NCBI GenBank assembly: GCA_001801995.1 | Contig: MGZB01000033.1 | Coordinates: 1-57,117, forward strand | DNA length: 57,117 bases | Reading direction: 5' to 3' | DNA from: Gammaproteobacteria bacterium RIFOXYD12_FULL_61_37 | Lineage (GTDB): Bacteria > Pseudomonadota > Gammaproteobacteria > Chromatiales > Chromatiaceae | Part shown: positions 25,201-31,635 of the stretch, in pieces | Numbering within the stretch: the stretch's first letter is position 1 | Layout: each line of letters begins with the position of its first letter | Program-made: the position numbers and the translations under genes | The notes under the pieces: generated by a model | Told to the model about the DNA's origin: nothing | The model's input: the letters and a program-made list of their open reading frames with translations, nothing else | Database searches by the model: none

Positions 25201-26924
25201 CGGCCCTGATGCTCTCCCGCTTCTGCTCCCACGCCCTGAGCGGCGGCGATTTCGCCGAGGCCGGCTCGGGCGAGCGGCTGGCCCTGCGGCAACTGCTGGC
25301 GGCCGCCGAATACCAGCAACAGCCCCTGCTGCACCGCTTCACCGCCGAGCTGGGCGAGGCGAAACAACGGGTGGACGGCCTGATCCGCGACACCCTGGCC
25401 GAGGCCCTGCCCACCGATGACCTGGACCGCCTCGCCGCCGCCCTGAACGGCGATCAGGGCTTCGACATCGGCGCCCTGGTGAAAAATCCGCCGGGAGCGG
25501 ATTTTCGCGCCAGCCCCGGAGGGGAGAGGCGCAGGGATGCGTCGAACAAATCGGCCGGGGAGGCGGTCGATATCCGCAAGGTCCGCCGGTTGATCGACCT
25601 GGCCAAGGGCCTGCACGACCAGCACTGGCGCCTCTCCACCGGCAAGCACGGCCTGGGTCGCTCCCGCTACGGCCTGGCCATCTCCACCGGTACCGTCGCC
25701 GCCTGGGCCGCCGCCTTCCCCCACAACCCCTTCCAGGCCCCGGTGGCCGTGGATATGACCGGCGACGCCGCCCAGTTGGCCTCCGGGCTGGTCCAGGGCC
25801 AGGCGGTTGAAACCCTGCGCGCCATCAACCTCCTGGCCCAGGCCAGCCACCTGCTCGGCGGTCGCTCCCGGCATCCTGCCTCCCGCGACACTAGTCCATC
25901 CCTGGACGTCGACAGCCGCGAGGCCCCGGCGGAGCTGGGCTGGGACGACCTGAGCGAGGAGCAGCGCCGCCTCTGCCCGCCCCTGATCCTCGTCGGCAAC
26001 GAGAAGGAGCTGGGCGGGCGCGGACTGGCCCAGATGACCTGGCTGCTCAACTCCGGCCTGCCGGTCAAGGTGCTGCTCCTGAGCGAGCTGGACCTGGGTC
26101 TGGACGGCCTGGGTGTAGGTCGCCCTTCAGGGCGACATGCCGGCCTGAAGGCCGGCCTACACAACGGCATAAACGACCCCCGTTCGGACCTCGGCCTGCT
26201 GGCACTGGCCCAGCGTAATGCCTATGTGGCCCAGGGCAGCATCGCCCACCCCGGCCACCTGCACCGCGCCCTGCGCGAGGCCCTGCGTTTCGGCGGCCCC
26301 GCCCTGATCCGGGTCCACGCCCCCAGCCCCCGCCGCCATGGCTTCGCCCCGGACCGGACCCTGGTCCAGGCGCGGCTGGCGGTCGAGACCCGCGTCCTGC
26401 CCCTCTTCCGCTACGACCCGGAGGCCGAGGGCGTCTTCGGCAGCCGCATCGACCTGGAGGGCAACGGCGATCCCCATGCCCCCTGGAACGACGACCGGAC
26501 CCCGGTGGACTGGGCCCTCGGCGAGGCCCGCTTCCGTGGCCACATCCAGCCGTTGTCGGAGGCCGACAAGGGACCCACGGCCCTGACTGCCTGGCTGGCC
26601 CTGGCGCCCCAGGCCCGCAAGGGCAAGACCCCCATGGCGACCCTGGAGGGCAAGAACTACCGCCTCTCCCTGGAATTCGCCGGGCGGATCGAGCGTCTGG
26701 CCGCCAACTGGCGCCTGTTGCAGGAGCTGGCGGGGGTCGAGACCCCCTTCACCGAACGGGTGCGCCGCGAAGCGGAGGCCGCCGTGGCCGAGGCCCATCA
26801 GTCCGAGCTGGCCGCCCTCCGCGCCGAATATGAATCCCGCCTGAACGCCCAGGCCGAGGGCTTGCAGACCGAGCTGGCCGGGCGGATCAAACAGCGTTTG
26901 ATGAACCTGGCGGGGTATCACTGA
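22299..26924 (+). CDS. Degenerate full-length PFOR-like protein, ferredoxin clusters kept, TPP site lost
   Basis: This 1541-residue paralogue of the PFOR at 2827 spans all its domains. The YPITPSTE motif is absent, and the TPP region reads LILVGNEKELGGRG where GDGATYD is expected. Two ferredoxin motifs are intact: CTGCGDCFAVCP at about 778 and CKGCGLCVAQCG at about 912. The later part aligns well (YVAQGSIAHPGHL, RLAVETRVLP), and the C-terminal helical extension ends in a coiled-coil-like stretch. It may act as an electron conduit in a Kor/PFOR-Rnf assembly; this is inference. Three different dispersed repeats are inserted in frame, at residues about 1062-1085, 1187-1203 and 1273-1288. The start lacks a clear Shine-Dalgarno sequence. 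Confidence 0.82.
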   Translation: MSTTNKLAIRLYRRLFGVPAMAALGAGEGAVVMDGNCAVAATEAALADAIALGGSPSALAAELTWRESGNHNCFGGTLHALAAEGPRGALAAAIGQAMSGCRATLFLAGADLAGGLDLLRSAAGRRLPLVAHLINRALPAQGEAQGSGHEALHLAAESGCLVMIAANVQEAVDFTLIARKAAELALVPALVAMDYEDTALAAQDVRLPSVELIQRYLGMADGEIAAPTPAQELLYGKQRRRMPRSHDPDAPLLQGAVQDSRSFALGAMAGAPFFDGHFDAILQGAFDEFAGLTGRRYNAVSAHRVADADRLLLAQGSAVEAAKALADQLSLNRKERLGVVGIHCLRPFPGAALTSLLAGKRWVAVMERLAAPLDATPPLLRELRNAFDCALDNKRFGAETHPGYPALEERQRPRLQSVIYGVGGLPLTGPDLLALVERVEKTPAPTLYLGMGFHANLPEHPKRQVMLDQLRRAYPRIASLGVTSNRLTATSKGRLALAFRHSGDAAGRLLCAGAGGLLQRLQGGSLRSKPGLDGDGWQSCNTDLLLHSTTGLGVCDESNLADALLLNGAASLQGIDLNKAVRPGALLLFAGFDAAAAPLAGLSAANRDAVKRLGLKPYLLPSLDAGLEDTSAWLTGGLFGALAGAEVLDLSPRKAATAWKEGLAALPDREQEQIAERFKTAMESVQPLTLEGSAAQPTAAAWSDEPPIAVRHLGGNGDTNESLPRFWDQVGVLYRDGEGQQLTADPYLATGSVPPLSATFQDHSSRNALGIRFDGECCTGCGDCFAVCPDSAIGVSAVTPVRLIETAIGFTAADALRPLAGKLGARINAMARKGEFRSASAADLLGEAWAWMQAKAPLPEERRVNVETALGWVRDWLGALPLVVTEALFHDGEKARKDGGELLSLAINPDACKGCGLCVAQCGEGALVPAPWNPAEAKGLWRVWERTPDTASETIERLSREGRLDGLSALMLSRFCSHALSGGDFAEAGSGERLALRQLLAAAEYQQQPLLHRFTAELGEAKQRVDGLIRDTLAEALPTDDLDRLAAALNGDQGFDIGALVKNPPGADFRASPGGERRRDASNKSAGEAVDIRKVRRLIDLAKGLHDQHWRLSTGKHGLGRSRYGLAISTGTVAAWAAAFPHNPFQAPVAVDMTGDAAQLASGLVQGQAVETLRAINLLAQASHLLGGRSRHPASRDTSPSLDVDSREAPAELGWDDLSEEQRRLCPPLILVGNEKELGGRGLAQMTWLLNSGLPVKVLLLSELDLGLDGLGVGRPSGRHAGLKAGLHNGINDPRSDLGLLALAQRNAYVAQGSIAHPGHLHRALREALRFGGPALIRVHAPSPRRHGFAPDRTLVQARLAVETRVLPLFRYDPEAEGVFGSRIDLEGNGDPHAPWNDDRTPVDWALGEARFRGHIQPLSEADKGPTALTAWLALAPQARKGKTPMATLEGKNYRLSLEFAGRIERLAANWRLLQELAGVETPFTERVRREAEAAVAEAHQSELAALRAEYESRLNAQAEGLQTELAGRIKQRLMNLAGYH
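25484..25552 (+). repeat. In-frame dispersed repeat B, copy 1
   Basis: About 69 bases with the core GGGAGCGGATTTTCGCGCCA and CCCCGGAGGGG, read as NPPGADFRASPGGERRRDAS. A nearly identical copy in the reverse orientation lies outside genes at 28450-28516. Confidence 0.88.
25859..25905 (-). repeat. In-frame dispersed repeat A, copy 4 (reverse orientation)
   Basis: The reverse complement carries CTAGTGTCGCGGGAGGCAGG. In the host gene it is therefore read on the opposite strand, giving RSRHPASRDTSPSLD, so the repeat is open in more than one frame. Confidence 0.87.
26115..26160. repeat. In-frame palindromic repeat C, copy 1
   Basis: Two adjacent hairpins (GTCGCCC TTCA GGGCGAC and GCCGGCC TGAA GGCCGGC) within 46 bases starting GTAGG and ending CCTAC. 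It is identical over all 46 bases to the copy at 26997-27042. Here it is translated as VGRPSGRHAGLKAGLH. Confidence 0.92.
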
Positions 26925-26950
26925 TGGGAAGGTTCGCCGTGGATGCACAA

Positions 26951-26981
26951 CCCGGTGGGCATGAGTACATGCCCACCCTAC
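26951..26981. repeat. Short palindrome before rnfC
   Basis: GGTGGGCATG-AGTA-CATGCCCACC followed by CTAC, in the gap between the PFOR-like gene and rnfC. It resembles other GTAGGGTGGG...CCCACCCTAC dispersed palindromes. Confidence 0.6.
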
Positions 26982-26996
26982 CTGGCTTTATTGCGC

Positions 26997-27042
26997 GTAG
27001 GTCGCCCTTCAGGGCGACATGCCGGCCTGAAGGCCGGCCTAC
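26997..27042. repeat. Palindromic repeat C, copy 2, abutting the rnfC RBS
   Basis: Identical 46-base copy of 26115-26160. It ends at the base before the GGAGAG that serves as Shine-Dalgarno for rnfC. Confidence 0.92.
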
Positions 27043-27056
27043 GGAGAGTTGATCCT

Positions 27057-28388
27057 ATGTCCCTATTGAGTTCGCTCTTTCAACACAGCTTCAGCCACGG
27101 GGTCCACCCCGAGGGTTACAAGGAGGCGACGGTGGATCTGCCGATCCAGCGCGTCCCCTTCGTGAGCCGCTATCTGATGCCCCTGGGGCAGCACATCGGT
27201 GTCCCCGCTCGGCCGGTGGTAAAGGTGGGACAGCAGCTCCGGCGCGGCCAAATGATCGCCGAGCCGGGCGGTTTCATGTCCACCGCCCTGCACAGCCCCG
27301 TGACCGGCAAGGTGGTGGACATCGGCCCCCACCGCCATCAGGACGGCAGCTTCAAGCTCGCCATAGAGATCGAGGCCGATCCCTACGCCACCCAGCGCAT
27401 GGAACCCCAGCCCCCCAAGGACTGGGAGGCGATGCCCATGGCGGAGTTCGTCTCCGAGGTGCAGCGGGCCGGGATCGTGGGCATGGGCGGCGCTGCCTTC
27501 CCCGCCCATGTGAAGTACTCCATCCCTGATACACAGCACATCGACGAGGTGCTGGTGAACGGGGCCGAGTGCGAGCCCTACCTGACCAACGACCACCGTC
27601 TGATGATGGAACGGCCCGAGGCCCTTATCCGGGGCACCGAGATCCTGATGCGCAAGCTGGGGGCCCGGCGGGCCACCATCGGCGTGGAGGACAACAAGCC
27701 GGACGCCATCGCGCTTCTGCGCGGGCTGCTGGGGGGAACGGCGATCGAGGTGGCCTCCCTGCCCATGAAATACCCCCAGGGGGCGGAGAAGATGCTGATC
27801 AAGGCGGTCTACGACCGGGAGGTCCCTGCCGGCCAGCTCCCCCGGGACCTGGGCATCCTGGTGAACAACGTGGGCACCGTGGTGGCCATCGCCGACTGGT
27901 TCGACCGGGGCATTCCCCTGATCGAACGGGTGGTGACCGTCTCCGGCCCCGGCGCGGCCTATCCCGCCAACCTGATCGTCCCCCTGGGGACCCCGGTGCG
28001 CGAGGTGCTGCGCTTCTGCGGCGGCCTGAAGGAGGAGACCCGCGAAGTGGTCATGGGCGGCCCCATGATGGGGGCGCCGACCGCGAGCCTGGATGTGCCC
28101 GTGTTGAAGGGGACCTCCGGCATCCTCGCCTTCACCGAGGCGGAGACCCGTACCGGCACCGAGTATCCCTGCATCCGCTGCGGGCGCTGCCTGGAGGCCT
28201 GCCCCTATTTCCTCAACCCCTCGCGCTTCGCCCGCCTGGCCAAGGCGCGGCTGTTCGAGGAGGCGAAGGGGTTCCACCTGATGGACTGCGTCGAGTGCGG
28301 TTCCTGCACCTTCGCCTGCCCCTCCAACATCCCCATCGTGCAACTGATCCGCACGGCCAAGAACAATCTGCGTAGCCGGAAACCATGA
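27057..28388 (+). CDS. rnfC: Rnf complex NADH-binding subunit RnfC
   Basis: Peripheral subunit that exchanges electrons with NADH through FMN and two [4Fe-4S] clusters. The 443-residue protein has the N-terminal HGVHPEGYK region, the NuoF-like nucleotide domain (GMGGAAFPAHVK, NGAECEPYLTND) and the C-terminal motifs CIRCGRCLEACP (about 372) and CVECGSCTFACP (about 411). It is the short form, without the long Ala/Lys-rich tail seen in many gammaproteobacterial RnfC proteins. The start chosen follows GGAGAG; upstream in-frame codons run through repeat C and are unlikely to be used. Its stop codon lies in the left end of element G. Confidence 0.96.
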   Translation: MSLLSSLFQHSFSHGVHPEGYKEATVDLPIQRVPFVSRYLMPLGQHIGVPARPVVKVGQQLRRGQMIAEPGGFMSTALHSPVTGKVVDIGPHRHQDGSFKLAIEIEADPYATQRMEPQPPKDWEAMPMAEFVSEVQRAGIVGMGGAAFPAHVKYSIPDTQHIDEVLVNGAECEPYLTNDHRLMMERPEALIRGTEILMRKLGARRATIGVEDNKPDAIALLRGLLGGTAIEVASLPMKYPQGAEKMLIKAVYDREVPAGQLPRDLGILVNNVGTVVAIADWFDRGIPLIERVVTVSGPGAAYPANLIVPLGTPVREVLRFCGGLKEETREVVMGGPMMGAPTASLDVPVLKGTSGILAFTEAETRTGTEYPCIRCGRCLEACPYFLNPSRFARLAKARLFEEAKGFHLMDCVECGSCTFACPSNIPIVQLIRTAKNNLRSRKP

Positions 28389-28610
28389 GCCTAGAAATCT
28401 CTTTTCAACCGCAAAGGACGCAAAGAACGCTAAGGAAACCCATCCGATGCATTTGTTCGGCGCATCCCTGCGCCTCACCCCTCCGGGGCTGGCGCGAAAA
28501 TCCGCTCCCGACGGTTTTTTATCTGTGCTCCCACCCTCCTGGTCAGGGGCGAAACCTAGACAAGCCAATGAATTCCTTCGCGTTCTTTGCGGTTAAATGA
28601 GGAAATTAGG
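28384..28610 (+). repeat. Composite element G, long copy 2, ending at the RBS of rnfD
   Basis: The left end (CTCTTTTCAACCGCAAAGGA and following) and the 73-base right end (28538-28610) match copy 1 at 18527-18861. The right end carries CTTTGCGGTTAAATGAGGAA, which gives rnfD its ribosome-binding site. A family-B repeat (28450-28516, reverse orientation) is nested inside, where copy 1 has a family-C palindrome. Confidence 0.82.
28450..28516 (-). repeat. Dispersed repeat B, copy 2, nested in element G
   Basis: Reverse complement of the 25484-25552 copy with only a few differences; here it is non-coding. Confidence 0.88.
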
Positions 28611-29630
28611 ATGAGAAGCAAAGACCCCAAACTGCTGTTACAGCCCGCGCCCATCCTGCGCCAGGGCATGACCACCCCCACTGCCATGCGGGATGTCCTG
28701 CTGGCGCTGATGCCCGCCCTCGCTGCCGGGGCCTGGTTCTTCGGCCTGGGCGCCCTGCTGGTGGTGGCCGCCAGCATCGCCGGCGCCCTGGCGATCGAGT
28801 GGGCCTTCACGCCGCCGGAGCGGCGCGCTCAGGCCATCGGCGACAACAGCGCCCTCCTGACCGGCCTGCTGCTGGGGATGACCCTGCCGCCAGCCCTTCC
28901 GATGTGGATGGCCTTCATCGGCGGCATGACCGCCATCGGCCTGGGCAAGATCATCTGGGGCGGCCTGGGGACCAACCTCTTCAACCCGGCCCTGCTGGGG
29001 CGCGCCTTCCTGCTGGGGACCTTCCCCATCGCCATGACCACCTGGACGGACCCCGGAGCCGCCTTTTTCCACATCCCCTCCAGTGTGCTGGCCTGGCCCT
29101 TTCAGAGCCCGGTCTACGACGCGGTGGCCGGCGCCACCCCCCTGGGGTTGATGAAGTTCGAGTACAAGGGTAGTGATTTCCTGAACCTGCTGATCGGCAA
29201 TACCGGCGGCTCCCTGGGCGAGACCAGCGGCCTGCTGCTGATCCTGGGCGGGCTCTATCTCTGGTGGCGGCGCGATCTGGATTGGCGCATCCCGGCGGCG
29301 ATCATCCTGGCCGCCGTGCTCTTCTCCGGCATCCTTTACGCGGTCAACCCCGGCAAGTTTCCGGGGCCGCTCTTTACCCTCTTCGCTGGCGGCTTCTGGC
29401 TCGGGACCCTCTTCATGGCCACCGACCCGGTGACCTCGCCCCTGACCCCCAGGGGGGCCTGGATCTTCGGCCTGGGCATCGGCTTCCTGGTGGTGTTGAT
29501 CCGCGTCTTCGGCGGCTTCCCCGAGGGGATGATGTACGCCATCCTGCTGATGAACGCAGCTACTCCTTTGATCGACCGTTATACCCAGCCGAGGGTCTTC
29601 GGCCGGGGCCGCGAGGGTAAAGCCCCATGA
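28611..29630 (+). CDS. rnfD: Rnf complex membrane subunit RnfD
   Basis: Integral membrane subunit that carries a covalently bound flavin and forms part of the ion path. The 339-residue protein is very hydrophobic with about nine or ten membrane segments and the conserved LGTNLFNPALLGRAFL region. The expected flavinylation site is GATPLGLM (Thr in AGAT). The ATG at 28611 follows AGGAAATTAGG supplied by element G; earlier in-frame codons run through that element. Its stop overlaps the rnfG start (ATGA). ApbE, the flavin transferase it needs, is not in the window. Confidence 0.95.
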   Translation: MRSKDPKLLLQPAPILRQGMTTPTAMRDVLLALMPALAAGAWFFGLGALLVVAASIAGALAIEWAFTPPERRAQAIGDNSALLTGLLLGMTLPPALPMWMAFIGGMTAIGLGKIIWGGLGTNLFNPALLGRAFLLGTFPIAMTTWTDPGAAFFHIPSSVLAWPFQSPVYDAVAGATPLGLMKFEYKGSDFLNLLIGNTGGSLGETSGLLLILGGLYLWWRRDLDWRIPAAIILAAVLFSGILYAVNPGKFPGPLFTLFAGGFWLGTLFMATDPVTSPLTPRGAWIFGLGIGFLVVLIRVFGGFPEGMMYAILLMNAATPLIDRYTQPRVFGRGREGKAP

Positions 29631-30280
29631 GCGACAATCAAGTGATGGAAAAGGAACCCAGCAACTTCACCCTGATCTTCTCCATGGTGCTGGCGGGCCT
29701 GATCTCCGGCGTCGCCATCATCGGCGTCTACAACGCCACCCTGGAGGCCATCCTGGCCAACAAGGCCCATGATCTCCAGCAGGCCGTGTTCCGCGTACTG
29801 CCGGGGGTGAGCAAGATGCAGAAGCTGCGGTTCGAACACGACAAGCTGAACATCGTGACCGACACCCTGGCCGACGAAAACGTCATTTACGCCGGTTACG
29901 ACAGCGCGGGCAAGCTCATCGGCTACGCCATCCCCAACGAGGGGCCGGGCTTCCAGGACACCATCAGCCTGCTCTACGGCTATATGCCGGACAAGCGCAA
30001 AATGGTAGGCAATGAGATCCTGGACAGCCGCGAGACCCCCGGCCTGGGGGACAAGATCTTCAAGGACCTGGATTTCGTCGCCAACTTCAAGGACCTCTCG
30101 GTGGACCCGACCATCGTGGCGGTGAAGAAGGGCAAGAAGGCCAAGCCCAACGAGATCGACGCCATCACCGGCGCCACCATCTCCTCCAAGGCCGTGGTCC
30201 GCATCATGAACCTGGCGCGGGAACGTTGGGAAAAACGCCTGCCCCCGCCGGGCGGCGAGCCGGAGTTGAAGGCGAATTGA
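29627..30280 (+). CDS. rnfG: Rnf complex flavoprotein subunit RnfG
   Basis: Periplasm-facing subunit with covalently bound FMN. The 217-residue protein has one N-terminal membrane segment (about 12-35), an FMN-binding domain with ETPGLGDKI, and the flavinylation motif DAITGATISS (Thr of TGAT as the likely attachment site). It is translationally coupled to rnfD by a 4-base overlap and separated from rnfE by a palindromic repeat. Confidence 0.95.
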   Translation: MSDNQVMEKEPSNFTLIFSMVLAGLISGVAIIGVYNATLEAILANKAHDLQQAVFRVLPGVSKMQKLRFEHDKLNIVTDTLADENVIYAGYDSAGKLIGYAIPNEGPGFQDTISLLYGYMPDKRKMVGNEILDSRETPGLGDKIFKDLDFVANFKDLSVDPTIVAVKKGKKAKPNEIDAITGATISSKAVVRIMNLARERWEKRLPPPGGEPELKAN

Positions 30281-30293
30281 CTAACCAGGGTCC

Positions 30294-30370
30294 GTAGGGT
30301 GCCGGTGAGCGAAAGCGAACCGCACCGTTCGCGACTCGACCGATGCGGTTCGTGCCTCACCGCATCCTAC
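30294..30370. repeat. Long imperfect palindrome between rnfG and rnfE
   Basis: A 77-base element starts GTAGGGTGCCGGTGAGCGAA and ends TGCCTCACCGCATCCTAC, with inverted inner parts (AACCGCA/TGCGGTT). It belongs to a common class of GTAGG...CCTAC repeats. It sits in the largest gap between the rnfD-G and rnfE-A gene pairs and may affect mRNA processing there. Confidence 0.8.
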
Positions 30371-30392
30371 GCAACTTAAATAGATAGATGCC

Positions 30393-31043
30393 ATGAAACA
30401 GAAAGAGCTAGACGGGTATCAGGAGTTCATGAAGGGACTCTGGAAGGAGAACCCGACCTTCGTGCAGGTGCTGGGTATGTGCCCCACCCTGGCGGTGACC
30501 AACTCCGCGATCAACGCGGTGGTCATGGCCGTGGCCACCTTCTTCGTGCTGGTGGGTTCCAGCTTCCTGGTGTCCGCCCTGCAACGCTGGATACCCAGCC
30601 AGGTGCGCATTTCCCTCTACGTCATCATCATCGCCACCTTCGTGACCCTGGCCGACTATTCGCTGCTGGCAACCCTGCCGGCGGTGCATAAACAGCTCGG
30701 CGCCTTCATCCCGCTGATCGTGGTCAACTGCATCATCCTCGGGCGGGCGGAGGCCTTCGCCTCGCGTTATCCGGTCAAGTATGCGGTGCTGGATGCCGCC
30801 GGCATGGGCGCCGGGTTCTTCCTTTCGCTGACCATGTTGGGTACGGTGCGGGAGATCCTGGGCACGGGCACCCTGTTCGACATCCCCTTGTTTGGCAAGG
30901 GCTTCGAGCCCTGGGTCACCATGATCCTGCCGCCGGGGGGATTCATCACCCTCGGCCTGCTCCTACTGCTGTCCAACTGGGTCACCAAGAAGCGCGCCGA
31001 GTTCCTGAAACAGGTGGCGGCTGCCCAGCAGGAGGGCCTCTAA
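30393..31043 (+). CDS. rnfE: Rnf complex membrane subunit RnfE
   Basis: One of the two homologous six-helix membrane subunits; in known Rnf/Nqr structures it shares a buried Fe-S centre with RnfA. The conserved Cys residues are visible in LGMCPTLAVT and VVNCIILGRAE. Its 216 residues are the normal length. It abuts rnfA with no gap. Confidence 0.96.
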   Translation: MKQKELDGYQEFMKGLWKENPTFVQVLGMCPTLAVTNSAINAVVMAVATFFVLVGSSFLVSALQRWIPSQVRISLYVIIIATFVTLADYSLLATLPAVHKQLGAFIPLIVVNCIILGRAEAFASRYPVKYAVLDAAGMGAGFFLSLTMLGTVREILGTGTLFDIPLFGKGFEPWVTMILPPGGFITLGLLLLLSNWVTKKRAEFLKQVAAAQQEGL

Positions 31044-31625
31044 ATGGAAAATCTGGTCTGGATCTTCATCAGCACCCTGCTGATCAACAACTTCGTGCTC
31101 TCTTATTTCCTCGGGCTCTGCCCCTTCCTGGGGGTCTCGGGACGCCTGGAGACCTCCTTCCGCCTGGGGATGGCCACCTCCTTCGTGCTGGTGGTCACCG
31201 CCATCAGCGTCTGGTTCCTCAACACCTACGTCTTGATCTATGCCCCCTACCTGCGGCTGATCAGCTTCATCGTGGTCATCGCCAGCACCGTGCAGTTCAT
31301 CGAGATGGCGATCAAGAAGCTCAGCCCGGCCCTGTTCAAGGCCCTGGGGATCTATCTGCCCCTGATCACCACCAACTGCGCCATCCTGGGCCTGGCCGTC
31401 TTCGCCACCAGCCGCAACTACGGTTTCCTCGAAGGGCTGGCCTTCGCCCTCGGCGCCGGCGCTGGGTTCACCCTGGCCCTGGTGCTGATGGCGGGCATTC
31501 GCGAGGAGATCGAAAAGACCGGCGACATCCCCGATCTGGTGCGGGGCACAGCCATGAACCTGCTCGTCGCCGGCTCCCTCTCCCTGGCCTTCATGGGCTT
31601 CGCCGGCCTGTTCAGCGCAGGATGA
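31044..31625 (+). CDS. rnfA: Rnf complex membrane subunit RnfA
   Basis: Six-helix membrane subunit homologous to RnfE. It carries the matching Cys motifs GLCPFLGVS and TTNCAILGLAV for the shared intramembrane cluster. Its 193 residues are normal. It begins directly after the rnfE stop and is followed 10 bases later by a tiny Cys-rich gene. The order here is B...C-D-G-E-A, with rnfA last of the canonical subunits. Confidence 0.97.
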   Translation: MENLVWIFISTLLINNFVLSYFLGLCPFLGVSGRLETSFRLGMATSFVLVVTAISVWFLNTYVLIYAPYLRLISFIVVIASTVQFIEMAIKKLSPALFKALGIYLPLITTNCAILGLAVFATSRNYGFLEGLAFALGAGAGFTLALVLMAGIREEIEKTGDIPDLVRGTAMNLLVAGSLSLAFMGFAGLFSAG

Positions 31626-31635
31626 GGAAATCGCA

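Noticed and set aside
26943-27056. An N-terminal extension of RnfC through repeat C
   Set aside because: The extended frame merely translates the repeat. The start at 27057 has a GGAGAG box and matches the RnfC N-terminus.
13553-30370. The repeats taken as a CRISPR array
   Set aside because: Copies are few, irregularly spaced over 17 kb, of several unrelated families, and partly within genes. There are no regular spacers and no cas genes.
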